Shown here: piece by piece, positions 8,005 to 16,714 of the stretch | Layout of the letters: the number at the start of each line of letters is the position of its first letter | Position numbering within the stretch: position 1 is the first letter of the stretch | Source of the DNA: Methanolobus vulcani | GTDB lineage: Archaea > Halobacteriota > Methanosarcinia > Methanosarcinales > Methanosarcinaceae | Direction: 5' to 3' | Length of the DNA stretch: 64,000 nucleotides | Assembly (NCBI RefSeq): GCF_006546655.1 | Contig: NZ_VIAQ01000010.1 | Coordinates: 22,112 to 86,111 of the forward strand | Notes under the pieces: generated by a model | Told to the model about the DNA's origin: nothing | Seen by the model: the letters and a program-made list of their open reading frames with translations, nothing else | The model's database searches: none | Made by a program: the position numbers and the translations under genes

Positions 8005-9834
8005 ATGAGAATAATGCGACTGATCAAGCTGCTTTTACTGACCATAATCATAACTGTATTCATAAATCCTGTAAATTCTACTGCGGTAAAAGATGAGGAC
8101 ATATGGATATACCAGGGTTCTTTTGAACTTGGGACAGGAGAAAGAGCCTACCTTGAAGGTTACACGGTCAAAGTGGATGAGATCGACAACGCAAACGTAC
8201 CAACTGCAACCCTGCTGATATATACTAATTCAGTATTTATGAAGTCTTTTGAAGTCGACTCCGGAGTCAACAACGAATATATCTATGATGGTGAGTTGAA
8301 GATTTGTGTTGAATCTATAGAGAACAGTAAAATTTCCATGGAGATATACAAACATAAATCCGAACTTGTATGGGTCACTGATATCCCAAAAACAGCATTT
8401 AAAACAGGAGATTCCCTGAGCGGAAATGATTACCGCATTACCCTGAAAGGGATTGATGAAAGAGTAGCAAATGTAGTTGTCGAACTGGACGGAGAAGAAT
8501 ACGAAAGAACATACAATAGCGGAGATTATGAAAAATTCACAGAGGATTTCATGATCAATATTGTATATATCAATAAGAACACGCAGGAAGTTTTCATTGA
8601 AACACTTAAACCTGGTGAACCTCAGATCCAGATAGATATTGGCAGTCTTCAGGAAAGCTATGAGCAAAATGAGTATGTGGAATATGAACTCGTGGTAACT
8701 AATAATGGGTCAATACCATTGCATGGCATCATACTTACAACTGAATGTGACGAGGGAGAAGCGGAACTTGTAACACAGCAGCATTCCATACTGGAACCGG
8801 GAAAGAAGAAAAAGTTCCAGATACAGGTAAAACCTGATGCTGAACCTGTTACAAGGGATATTACGATCACTGCAAGCGTAGAAGGTTACGATTACAGAGG
8901 AAATGAATACAATAATGAGAAAGACACCGAAGCAACTATCAATTCATATATTTCCATTGAAAAGAATGTTATATCCAGAGAAAAGGCATCTTCAGACCCA
9001 GAATTTGGAACCGAGCAGTATTTCCAGATTAGCATTACAGTTGGAAATAAAGCAGATTTCCAGACAGTAGTTACAGTCACCGATGTCCTGCCTCCAGAAT
9101 TCATACCAGACGACATTGATAGTACTGAGTGGACAATGGCACTCGCAGCAGGAGAAACAAAGACCATCAATTATTTTGCATCCTCAACTGAACCGGGAGA
9201 TTTCACTTTTGAGCCTGCCACTGTAGTATGGAAAGATAGCGGTGAAACTTACACAATGCAATCCAACCAGATAGAAGGAATATTCCACGTAAGCGGTTCC
9301 AGGGTTATACTCCAGAAAGAAATAAGTTCCAGCTACATGGTTGTCGGTGAAACTATTGACGTAATACTCAAAGTTACAAATGACGGAGATAGGGATATTG
9401 ATATCTCTTTCAGAGAAGACATCTCTGATGAGCTCAGTTATGTAAGCGGAGATAGTGAATGGAAAGGGACCCTGAAAGCAGGAACAACAAAAGAATTCAC
9501 ATATACGGTGAAGGCTGAAAGAGCAGGAGAATATTACCTGCCTGAAACAGAACTAAGTCTTACCGATGAGGATGGTAGAAAGGATAATGTGGTTTCGGAT
9601 GAGCTTTTCCTTTACATTGACGATGAAGCTACAGAGATAGAAGAAAACTACGAAGATACTTACAACCAGATTGATGCCTCAGCAACGTACTCTGGTGATA
9701 CATCCGTTGCAGACCCTGATATTACAAGAACAGAGGCAATTGGATTCATGGTTTCATCCTTTGCAAGCCTTTTCGTAATAATAGCAATCGTACCAACCTT
9801 TGCATATTTATTTATATCCAGAGTATATAAGTAA
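8005..9834 (+). CDS. Membrane-anchored surface protein with CARDB-like repeats
   Basis: A 609-residue exported protein. An N-terminal hydrophobic stretch (about 6-26) acts as a signal peptide. The middle is built of beta-sandwich modules with sequences such as YELVVTNNGSIPLHGI, ISITVGNKADFQTVVTVTDV and VILKVTNDGDRDIDI, the pattern of CARDB/DUF11 cell-adhesion-like domains. The C-terminus is acidic and ends in a transmembrane helix (about 583-605) with a short basic tail, so the bulk faces outside. It follows two ABC permeases in one operon and could be the extracytoplasmic partner of that system. Its exact role is unknown. A second Met at residue 4 is an alternative start. Confidence 0.8.
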   Translation: MRIMRLIKLLLLTIIITVFINPVNSTAVKDEDIWIYQGSFELGTGERAYLEGYTVKVDEIDNANVPTATLLIYTNSVFMKSFEVDSGVNNEYIYDGELKICVESIENSKISMEIYKHKSELVWVTDIPKTAFKTGDSLSGNDYRITLKGIDERVANVVVELDGEEYERTYNSGDYEKFTEDFMINIVYINKNTQEVFIETLKPGEPQIQIDIGSLQESYEQNEYVEYELVVTNNGSIPLHGIILTTECDEGEAELVTQQHSILEPGKKKKFQIQVKPDAEPVTRDITITASVEGYDYRGNEYNNEKDTEATINSYISIEKNVISREKASSDPEFGTEQYFQISITVGNKADFQTVVTVTDVLPPEFIPDDIDSTEWTMALAAGETKTINYFASSTEPGDFTFEPATVVWKDSGETYTMQSNQIEGIFHVSGSRVILQKEISSSYMVVGETIDVILKVTNDGDRDIDISFREDISDELSYVSGDSEWKGTLKAGTTKEFTYTVKAERAGEYYLPETELSLTDEDGRKDNVVSDELFLYIDDEATEIEENYEDTYNQIDASATYSGDTSVADPDITRTEAIGFMVSSFASLFVIIAIVPTFAYLFISRVYK

Positions 9835-9862
9835 TGTTAAAAAATTAAGATGGGACCAGAGT

Positions 9863-10276
9863 ATGAATTTTGCAGCGTTTATCGGATCTTCAATGCTTTT
9901 TGCCTTGTTTGCTATTGTAGTGCTCTTTGTCCTGATCAATATGTCATCAAGGCTTGCACTTATTATTTTGCTGGTAATCCCTATTGCATTTATTTTAGTA
10001 ATCCCGGATATCTCAATAGCTTTTCTTTCCATTGAGCAGATGTCACTGGCAAACGGACTTGTACCGGTGAATAATTTCCATATATTGCTTATGATCTGGT
10101 CCACACTCATAGGTGTTATCCTGTATACGGAATTCCTTACCTGGTATCTTGGAAAGGGTAAGAGAATGAAGAATAATCCGGATGGTACAATGAAAGTCGG
10201 AGTTTCTGCAACCCTGGATAAGAGTGTGTACGATGCGATAGGAAAAGCCAGGGATCTCCTTAATCGCAAAAAATGA
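9863..10276 (+). CDS. Small membrane protein of the ABC export operon
   Basis: A 137-residue protein with three predicted transmembrane helices (about 4-27, 32-52 and 65-92) and a basic cytoplasmic tail ending in a helix with SVYDAIGKARDLLNRKK. I do not recognise a family. The frame is open upstream to 9800, but that part overlaps the preceding gene and the ATG at 9863 gives a sensible membrane start 28 nt after it. It probably belongs to the operon of ABC permeases and CARDB protein, perhaps as an accessory subunit. Confidence 0.6.
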   Translation: MNFAAFIGSSMLFALFAIVVLFVLINMSSRLALIILLVIPIAFILVIPDISIAFLSIEQMSLANGLVPVNNFHILLMIWSTLIGVILYTEFLTWYLGKGKRMKNNPDGTMKVGVSATLDKSVYDAIGKARDLLNRKK

Positions 10277-10332
10277 TTGGCGTAAAGGTGTTATGCATAC
10301 AGCACATCTTTTAACATAGACTAATAAGGGGT

Positions 10333-10647
10333 GTGTGTCTGAACACCGAAGAGATAATAGAAAGCAATGATGAGATAGCAACCGCCGTCCATGAATTCAA
10401 ACCACAGGCATGGAGAGCCGGACTATATTCTGCAATATTTCCAGGACTTGGCCAGATGTATAATGGAGACTTTGGCAGAGGGTCTTTTTATTTTGTACTG
10501 GCTTTCATACTGATAATCACATTTTATCTCGTAGTACCGTTCTTCATTTTCATTGTATTCTGGATGTATAACATATACCAGGCTTACAGCTACGCCAGAA
10601 ATTTCGGAAAAGATTTCAACAACAATGAGCAGGAATGTGAAGACTGA
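10333..10647 (+). CDS. Small TM2-like membrane protein
   Basis: A 104-residue protein with two hydrophobic hairpin segments. The motif GLYSAIFPGLGQMYNGDFGRG followed by hydrophobic helices and WMYNIYQAY resembles the TM2 group of small membrane proteins. There is no ATG at the N-terminus; GTG at 10333 is the first usable start after an in-frame stop at 10312, and AAGGGG just upstream can serve as ribosome site. It is the last gene on the right-hand side of the export operon, 56 nt after its neighbour. Function unknown. Confidence 0.6.
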   Translation: MCLNTEEIIESNDEIATAVHEFKPQAWRAGLYSAIFPGLGQMYNGDFGRGSFYFVLAFILIITFYLVVPFFIFIVFWMYNIYQAYSYARNFGKDFNNNEQECED

Positions 10648-10672
10648 AATGTAATATGCTTAAAATTATCTG

Positions 10673-10700
10673 AAAAAAAGAGGGGAGTAAATCACTCCTC
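10673..10700 (-). terminator. Terminator of the AIM24-like gene
   Basis: Immediately after the stop codon of the minus-strand gene, GAGGAGT and ACTCCCCTC form a hairpin (10680-10700) followed by seven T residues on the minus strand. Confidence 0.6.
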
Positions 10701-11384
10701 TTATGCAGGATTATTCCTGTTATATGGTGCTGCTGCAAGTGATGAAACACCGCTTGCTCCGATAGAACCGTAAACCGGCTGTGTTGGTGCAAGCCATACA
10801 GCACCTGTTCCCTCAAATGTCTGAAGAAGGCCTTCTCCTGATGTAAGCTTTCCTGCAATTCCTTTTCCAGATCTTTCGACACTGAATTTCACGGAATCGG
10901 ATCTTAGAAGAGCAAAGTTACCATCGACCTGAAGACGTTCGTTGTCAAGGTTATATTTCAGAATTTCAGACATGGGTACCGGGCTTTCAAGTATGCATGT
11001 ACCTGTTCCGCTTATCTTTGTCTGGAACCATCCTTCTCCACCAAAAAGACCTGCAGAGATGTTCTTCTGGGAGGCGACTCCAACTTCAAGGCTTGATTCT
11101 GCGCAGTAGAAAATACCCTTGTCCACGATTATAGAACCATTGTCAAGGCTTACAACGATGAAATGACTGAAACTTGGTTCAAGGAATATCTCACCGGAGC
11201 CTTTGTAAAGTGGATTGAAAGTAGATTCATTTGTGAGCTTGTTCTTGATCATCTTCTTTGCAAGACCACCGACACCGCCTATGTTTGCATCACATGTGAT
11301 GTTACCTTTCTGGAAATAAAGAGCTCCAGGTTCTACGATTACACCGCTATTGTTCAATGTGACCTTTACCTGCTTTAAGGTCAT
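10701..11384 (-). CDS. AIM24-family (DUF124/TIGR00266-like) protein; start uncertain
   Basis: The 227-residue reading from the first ATG contains the beta-rich AIM24 pattern with VEPGALYFQKGNI, EIFLEPSFSHFIV, GLFGGEGWFQTKISG and GEGLLQTFEGTG. The family is widespread and of unknown biochemical role. The same frame stays open for another 59 codons upstream (to an in-frame TAA near 11562) and encodes residues that look like the normal N-terminal part of the domain, including EYKSLTGSKNPSLARHLYYI, yet contains no ATG, GTG or TTG. The true start may therefore be a rare codon such as ATT or ATC, or the start was lost. The minus-strand hairpin terminator follows directly. Confidence 0.75.
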   Translation of the reverse strand: MTLKQVKVTLNNSGVIVEPGALYFQKGNITCDANIGGVGGLAKKMIKNKLTNESTFNPLYKGSGEIFLEPSFSHFIVVSLDNGSIIVDKGIFYCAESSLEVGVASQKNISAGLFGGEGWFQTKISGTGTCILESPVPMSEILKYNLDNERLQVDGNFALLRSDSVKFSVERSGKGIAGKLTSGEGLLQTFEGTGAVWLAPTQPVYGSIGASGVSSLAAAPYNRNNPA

Positions 11385-11645
11385 ACCTGCCTGCTGTATA
11401 TAGTACAGGTGCCTTGCAAGGGAAGGATTCTTGCTTCCTGTTAGAGATTTGTACTCTATGATCTCTGCTTTGAAATTTCCTTTATCGACACTGTCAAGAA
11501 CGTTAATGTTGTTATAGAATTTACTTTCCGCTATGATACCACATCCAGGTGAAAAATCACATTAAGGTAGATTAACTTTGCTTTTTGCAATTGAATAATA
11601 TACTAATATTGACATATAAATATACCTAAACTGTCGGATGACAAA

Positions 11646-12440
11646 ATGTACTCAAACCCGATAAAACACGGACATGAACCTTACCAGATTGCAGTCATAC
11701 ACGGTGGTCCCGGTGCACCCGGAACTGTAACTGACATGGCCGAACAACTTTCAGACAAATTCAGTGTTCTGGAACCTTTACAGACTGCTATGAGTGTTGA
11801 CGGGCAGATCCGTGAACTCAGGGCTATGTTAAAAAAGCATGCAAAACTACCAGTGACACTGATAGGTCATTCCTGGGGTGCATGGCTGGCTTTTATGTTC
11901 ACTGCGCGTTATCCGGCATATGTCAGTAAGCTGATTCTTGTGTCCAGCGGACCATTTGAGGAGAACTATGCCAGATCTATCATGGCCACCAGACTTGAAA
12001 GACTCGGAGAAGACGGAAGGCAGGAATACCTGCACCTGAGTACAAGCATGAATAATCCTGCTGTACGCAATAAGAACGCTGCTTTTGCAAAATTTGGAAA
12101 GCTTATTTCCGATGCGGATTCCTTTGAACTTGAATCAATGTGGGAGATTAATCCGGTATTCGGTCATGATTGCTATGACCTCAATAAAAGAGTATGGGAA
12201 GAAGCTGATTACCTCAGAAGGTCAAAAAAACTCCTGAACATGGGAAAAGATATCCATTGTCCTGTGGTTGCCATACATGGAAATTATGACCCGCATCCAT
12301 ACGAAGGAGTGAAGGAACCCCTCTCACAAATACTGGATAACTTCAGGTCAATCCTGCTTGAGAACTGCGGGCATTATCCGTGGCTTGAAAGGCATGCATC
12401 CAGAGAGTTCTATCAGGTACTTGAAAAAGAGCTTGAATGA
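11646..12440 (+). CDS. Alpha/beta-hydrolase
   Basis: A 264-residue single-domain alpha/beta hydrolase. The nucleophile elbow is GHSWG (Ser76), the acid is Asp211 in GNYDPHP and the histidine is His239 in CGHYPW. HGGPG (19-23) forms the oxyanion region, as in proline iminopeptidase-like members. The substrate cannot be deduced. A TATA-like CATATAAATATA about 40 nt upstream and GGATGAC before the ATG mark a single-gene unit. It converges on the ABCE1 gene, and the repeat element described at 12557 fills the gap between them. Confidence 0.88.
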   Translation: MYSNPIKHGHEPYQIAVIHGGPGAPGTVTDMAEQLSDKFSVLEPLQTAMSVDGQIRELRAMLKKHAKLPVTLIGHSWGAWLAFMFTARYPAYVSKLILVSSGPFEENYARSIMATRLERLGEDGRQEYLHLSTSMNNPAVRNKNAAFAKFGKLISDADSFELESMWEINPVFGHDCYDLNKRVWEEADYLRRSKKLLNMGKDIHCPVVAIHGNYDPHPYEGVKEPLSQILDNFRSILLENCGHYPWLERHASREFYQVLEKELE

Positions 12441-12556
12441 TTTAAAAAGAAAGAGAATACCCTGGAAACTAAGAATAAGTAGAATTAGGACTCTGTGGAA
12501 ATCCTGCCATTTAAACTTTAAGATAAGTAAATCGGTTTTTGCAGGTCAATAGTCTG

Positions 12557-12784
12557 GAAGGCCCGGTGAAACTGGCGTTTTCCCACAAGAAGAAACAAAA
12601 TAATCAGTACGACTGCATAATCTTAGGGATTATCTTCTGTATAGCAACATCGAAATGTGCCGCCTTCGGCGGATGGTTACTTTGTTTTTAGCTTGCAGAT
12701 TGTTTTTGTGATATGAAAAAAACAAAGTTTGTGTCACTCATTTAAACAGGAATTCTACAGAGCCAAAATTAGAAAAAAAGACTG
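12557..12784 (+). repeat. Dispersed structured intergenic element, copy 1
   Basis: This fills most of the 352-nt gap between two convergent genes. It matches a second copy at 33854-34159 in order: a GAAGG start, a small hairpin (12563-12575, CCGGT-GAA-ACTGG), a shared block at 12574-12600 beginning GGCGTTTTCCCACAAGA (27 nt, one difference), a 39-nt identical block at 12658-12696 containing the hairpin CCGCC-TTC-GGCGG, and a shared end AAAATTAGAAA near 12765-12784. Between the blocks the copies diverge in length and sequence. No reading frame is conserved. It could be a non-coding RNA gene or a small non-autonomous mobile element. Confidence 0.65.
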
Positions 12785-12803
12785 ATGAATAATCATTCAT
12801 CAG
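12768..12803 (-). terminator. Terminator of abcE1, with stop codon inside the stem
   Basis: CTGATGAAT (12782-12790) and ATTCATCAG (12795-12803) form a perfect 9-bp stem with a 4-nt loop. On the minus strand it is followed by TC and a run of seven T. The TGA stop of the ABCE1 gene (12793-12795) lies at the loop. Confidence 0.65.
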
Positions 12804-14565
12804 CAATGTCGTGGTAGTAATATTCGCCCTTGGATTTCTGTTCCCTGTCAAGTCTTGAATCTTTTTTGTTGACCCTTGGACGGGAAGTATCTTCATCACG
12901 CCTGAATGTGATATCCAGATTTGCAAGGAACTTGTTCATACCATCCTGCATACTGGAAGGCTCATGTGCTTTACCATAGACTGCCGGCTCACCTTCAAAG
13001 ACTATGAGACGCTCACTGAGCATGTCTATCATGTAAATATCGTGATCAACCACCATTGCAGTCTTACTGTTGTTCTCGGCGAATCTTTTGATGACCTTTG
13101 TTGCCATTGAACGCTGTTCTACGTCAAGGTGGGCGCTTGGTTCGTCAAGAATATACATATCAGCATCCTGGCAGAGACATGCGGCAATAGCAACTCTCTG
13201 GAGTTCACCACCACTGAGCTCTGTGAGCATGCGGTCATAGAGCCTCTCAATGTTCAGTGGCTTTGCAATCTCAGTCTGGAAATAACTGCTATTGAACTTG
13301 TTGGAAAGACCGCCCAGGAAATAGCGAACCTGCATCGGACTGTCAGCTTTGATGTACTGTGGCTTGTATGCGATCTTGATATCGTGGTCAAGTTTTCCTT
13401 CATCAGGCTCTATCTCGCCTGCGAGTATCTTGACAAATGTGGACTTACCGATACCGTTAGGACCGACAATTCCCAGAACCTCACCCTCTTTCAGTGAACC
13501 GCCATCGGTTGAAAGTGAGAAGCCTTCACCATATTTCTTGGAGAAAGCATCATAGTCAAGAAGTGTGTTGATATCTGTTTCAACTCTTGGAGGGTGAACC
13601 TCGAACTTGATAGCTTCAGGTCTTATACGCACGTTCTCTTCAGGCAGGAATCCTTTAAGATACTGGTTAATGGCAACACGCACACCCTTTGGATGTGTGA
13701 TCACACCGTATCCACCTGGCTCACCGTATGCCACATGCACTGCATCAGCAAGCATGTCAAGTATCGCAAGGTCGTGTTCTACAACAAGAACCGCCTTGTC
13801 CTCGGCAATCTCCTGAATGAGTTGTGCGGAGTTGATACGCTGGTAAATATCAAGATATGGACTTATTTCATCAAAGAAGTAGAAATCTGCATCTTTGGCT
13901 GCACAGGCTGCAATGGCAACTCTCTGGAGTTCACCACCACTAAGCTCTGTTATCTTGCGATCCATTACATGTGAAAGGTTGAGACGTTCAACAAGCTCTG
14001 GGAGCACGCCTCTTTCGTCGGTCTTGTCAAGGAGTTCACTGGTCTTGCCCTTGAAAGCCTTGGGGATCATATCCACATACTGGGGCTTCTGTGAGACTTT
14101 TATGTCACCGTCAACTACGTCACTGAAATAATCATAAAGAGCTGTACCTGCATAGTGTTCAAGAACCTTTTCCCAGTTGCTGTTATCCTCTGAGAAGTTA
14201 GGAACAAGAGTTCCTGACAGGATCTGTACTGCGGTACTTTTACCAATACCATTAGGACCCAGGATACCGGTTACTTTCCCAACCTGTGGAACCGGCAGGC
14301 CATACAGTGCAAAGCCATTGGGACCATACCTGTGGGTTGGTTCGGTAAGTGCCTCAGGAAGACCGATGATCATTATAGCTTCAAAAGGACATTTGTGGAC
14401 ACATATACCACAACCTACGCACATCTCTTCGGAGATTATTGGCTTTCCGTCCTCTCCAAAGATGATGGTCTCGTCACCCGTTCTCACACGGGGACAATAT
14501 TTTTCACATTCATGACTGCAGCGTCTTGGTTGACACCTGTCTTTGTTCAATATGGCAATTCGCAT
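12793..14565 (-). CDS. abcE1: ABCE1/RLI ribosome recycling ATPase
   Basis: ABCE1 splits post-termination ribosomes together with aRF1/Pelota and is essential in archaea. The 590-residue protein has the full architecture: an N-terminal double 4Fe-4S ferredoxin domain with cysteines 11, 16, 20, 24 and 49, 52, 55, 59; ATPase domain 1 with GPNGIGKS (103-110) and LSGGELQRVAIAAC; and ATPase domain 2 with a second GPNGIGKS near 379, a second LSGGELQRVAIAAC and YILDEPSAHLD. A GGGATC ribosome site precedes the ATG. The C-terminus carries a longer, charged tail than usual (about 40 residues after the second ATPase domain). Confidence 0.97.
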   Translation of the reverse strand: MRIAILNKDRCQPRRCSHECEKYCPRVRTGDETIIFGEDGKPIISEEMCVGCGICVHKCPFEAIMIIGLPEALTEPTHRYGPNGFALYGLPVPQVGKVTGILGPNGIGKSTAVQILSGTLVPNFSEDNSNWEKVLEHYAGTALYDYFSDVVDGDIKVSQKPQYVDMIPKAFKGKTSELLDKTDERGVLPELVERLNLSHVMDRKITELSGGELQRVAIAACAAKDADFYFFDEISPYLDIYQRINSAQLIQEIAEDKAVLVVEHDLAILDMLADAVHVAYGEPGGYGVITHPKGVRVAINQYLKGFLPEENVRIRPEAIKFEVHPPRVETDINTLLDYDAFSKKYGEGFSLSTDGGSLKEGEVLGIVGPNGIGKSTFVKILAGEIEPDEGKLDHDIKIAYKPQYIKADSPMQVRYFLGGLSNKFNSSYFQTEIAKPLNIERLYDRMLTELSGGELQRVAIAACLCQDADMYILDEPSAHLDVEQRSMATKVIKRFAENNSKTAMVVDHDIYMIDMLSERLIVFEGEPAVYGKAHEPSSMQDGMNKFLANLDITFRRDEDTSRPRVNKKDSRLDREQKSKGEYYYHDIADE

Positions 14566-14615
14566 GTAAGATCCCTGTCAATAAAATAAAGTGAATAAAG
14601 GATAAAAATAGAAGA

Positions 14616-15032
14616 TCAATTCAGAAGCAATGTCCATGTTACAAGACAGAAGTCAACAACTATGAACTCAACGTAGAACCAGTCCTTGAAACCAAACTCT
14701 TTGGGCTTTATCTTGAATATCGGGAATGAGAATTTCATGACATAGAAGGAGATACCGACTATGAACATTAGTATAACATACCACTCATAACCAGTTTCAC
14801 CGGGAATACCTTCACCAAGCTGCATATAAGCAATTATGCCTGCTACCATTCCTATAATAGCAGCAACTGCCGTTTTGATGATTCCCTCCTTATGAGCCTC
14901 CTTCTTTTCCTCCGGGCTTTTCATCTTAAACTGTGATCTACCATGGGATTGAGTAGGAGCTGGTTGCGCCTCATCAGCGGGTTTTACTTCGTTTTTGGCC
15001 ACTGACGGCTTTTTCTTGGATGATTTTGACAA
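14616..15032 (-). CDS. EMC6-like small membrane protein
   Basis: A 138-residue protein: a basic, Pro-rich hydrophilic head of about 50 residues, then three helices, with the motif KEFGFKDWFYVEFIVVDFCL and the ending TWTLLLN. This closely resembles archaeal proteins annotated as EMC6-like, putative relatives of the ER membrane protein complex subunit, so a role in membrane-protein insertion is likely but inferred. The start is TTG at 15032, supported by AGGAGATC about 9 nt upstream; no ATG lies near. It follows 88 nt after the MBL-hydrolase gene on the same strand and precedes ABCE1 by 50 nt. Confidence 0.65.
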   Translation of the reverse strand: MSKSSKKKPSVAKNEVKPADEAQPAPTQSHGRSQFKMKSPEEKKEAHKEGIIKTAVAAIIGMVAGIIAYMQLGEGIPGETGYEWYVILMFIVGISFYVMKFSFPIFKIKPKEFGFKDWFYVEFIVVDFCLVTWTLLLN

Positions 15033-15120
15033 ATTGATCTGATCTCCTGGTACAACTTGGATAGTGTGGGTACTATAAAATCAAGTACTTATATAAATGT
15101 TTATCCTGCCAGAATAAACT

Positions 15121-16134
15121 TCATACAAATTCATTGCTCAGGACATTTTCTATCTGATCAATGGAAAGTGAATTAAAACCAATAGAATCGAGGTGTTTTG
15201 CAAATCTTCCGGGACGATGACCGTTGGGATGATAGACAACCGTGAACTCTGGATCGATGTTCTTTACCATATCAACAAGCCCGCGTGCGTCAAGATGGTC
15301 ACTTATCTGGATTGCAGGGTAGCGATAATCGCTGCGTCCTGTCATTACGAATTTAGAAATATTGGACGGTAGTTTGTCCAGATCCCAGGGAGGTACTATA
15401 CATATACTGTCACCGCAGCAATTTCCGAGATATTCCAGTTCCCCGGCATCCTCAAGAAGAGTACGCGTAAGGGAAAGTGATTTCTCATCCATTTCGATGA
15501 CGCCATCATAGCCAAAACCCCTTAAAAGTTCCACGGCTCTTTGTGCTTTGCCGAATGCATAGGCTCCAAAAGCAATTGAAGGATTATCCCTGACAGCATT
15601 CTCAAAGCCTTCCAGATCATCATCAAAGAAGCAGGTTGTATCACCGGGGTCACCATAGTTGGCTTCGGTTATCAACAGATCACATTTCGGAAGCATGGAA
15701 GCATCTTTCACATCACCTGTGACAAGTATGCGTGTTCCTACTTCATTCTCCCATAGAAAGGATGTTGAACCTACAGTATGGAAATTCGGGAATGTGTGAA
15801 CTTTTACGCCACTGACATCAATGGTTTCTCCTACCTTGAACGTCCTGCCTGCATATTTGCGGTCATGACGTATCTCAAGTGCAATAGCAGTCTTTTCAGA
15901 ACAGACTGAACGATCTGAAAGCATTGCAGATTTGCCGTTATGATCTGAATGAGCGTGGGTGATAAGATAAGCATCAGGTTGCTGGTATTTTGCAGGAGTA
16001 CGTGTTGTATCGATAGAAAAAGTTACAAGTTTTCCTTCGGTTGATCTGAATTTTATGGAAAGATGCGGTTTGAACGAACCGCGGGAATTCTTTTCCCTGA
16101 AAACCATTACACCAAGATCAACCAGTTCTTTCAA
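15121..16134 (-). CDS. Metallo-beta-lactamase-fold hydrolase (exonuclease-like)
   Basis: A 337-residue MBL-fold protein. The metal site is visible in THAHSDH, FPNFHTVG and TGDVKD, and a late histidine in VVYHPNGHRP. The central part (GAYAFGKAQRAVELLRGFGY) and the late SDHLDARGLVDMV segment resemble the SNM1/beta-CASP-type nucleases and archaeal RNA/DNA exonucleases rather than true lactamases. Substrate is unproven. The start is TTG with GAGGGTT seven nt upstream; an in-frame ATG nine codons later is the alternative. Confidence 0.78.
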   Translation of the reverse strand: MKELVDLGVMVFREKNSRGSFKPHLSIKFRSTEGKLVTFSIDTTRTPAKYQQPDAYLITHAHSDHNGKSAMLSDRSVCSEKTAIALEIRHDRKYAGRTFKVGETIDVSGVKVHTFPNFHTVGSTSFLWENEVGTRILVTGDVKDASMLPKCDLLITEANYGDPGDTTCFFDDDLEGFENAVRDNPSIAFGAYAFGKAQRAVELLRGFGYDGVIEMDEKSLSLTRTLLEDAGELEYLGNCCGDSICIVPPWDLDKLPSNISKFVMTGRSDYRYPAIQISDHLDARGLVDMVKNIDPEFTVVYHPNGHRPGRFAKHLDSIGFNSLSIDQIENVLSNEFV

Positions 16135-16234
16135 TTCCTGTAACCCTCGAAACTGGAATGACCTTAAGGTATTTACGCTTTTTTGAAAAAAGGTAAAAAC
16201 AGAATGTTATGAATGGACTAAAAACAAGAATAAA

Positions 16235-16261
16235 AAACATGAATCAGGTGCTTAAAGCACC
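16235..16261 (-). terminator. Terminator of the thioredoxin gene, stop codon at palindrome centre
   Basis: GGTGCTT (16247-16253) and AAGCACC (16255-16261) pair perfectly around one base; the TAA stop of the gene (16252-16254) sits in the centre. The minus strand then reads into T-rich sequence (six T at about 16233-16238). Confidence 0.5.
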
Positions 16262-16521
16262 TTTTTAAGCTCTTCAAGGAGTATGCCTGAAGTAGTAAGA
16301 CCTGTGAAGCGCTTTACCATTTCCCCGTCCTTGAGAATGATAAGTGTTGGCACTGCCTGAATACCATATTGCGCTGCAAGGCTCTGGTTCTGGTCTACAT
16401 CAACAACCTTTACATCGATCTGACCTGCAAGTTCAGCTTCAACCTTTTCAAGATGAGGCTTCTGCATCTTACAAGGTCCGCACCATGTTGCACTGAAATC
16501 CAAAAGTTCTACTTTGCTCAT
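16252..16521 (-). CDS. Thioredoxin
   Basis: A compact 89-residue thioredoxin/glutaredoxin-like protein with the active site WCGPC (Cys14, Cys17) and the cis-proline loop QAVPTLIIL. It reduces protein disulfides, probably receiving electrons from a thioredoxin reductase encoded elsewhere. It is shorter than bacterial thioredoxins (about 105), as is common in methanogens. A clear GAGGT ribosome site precedes the ATG. Single-gene unit. Confidence 0.93.
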   Translation of the reverse strand: MSKVELLDFSATWCGPCKMQKPHLEKVEAELAGQIDVKVVDVDQNQSLAAQYGIQAVPTLIILKDGEMVKRFTGLTTSGILLEELKKVL

Positions 16522-16714
16522 ATGAATACCTCTAATAATTTGTAATATTGCTTAATATGAAGGAACAATGATATTTATTTGCATCCATCACAATTAAGCG
16601 GAAAATGCCTTCTTGTTGTTAAAAAATCCAAAACATAGAAGTCGTCATGCATCGGTAATGCAAGACATATACACAACCATGTTGTCACTCATATATAAGC
16701 GTTTCGCTTCGGAA

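Noticed and set aside
8230..9170. Long minus-strand frames opposite the CARDB gene
   Set aside because: They are shadows of the real gene, with Ser/Phe/Ile-rich antisense composition.
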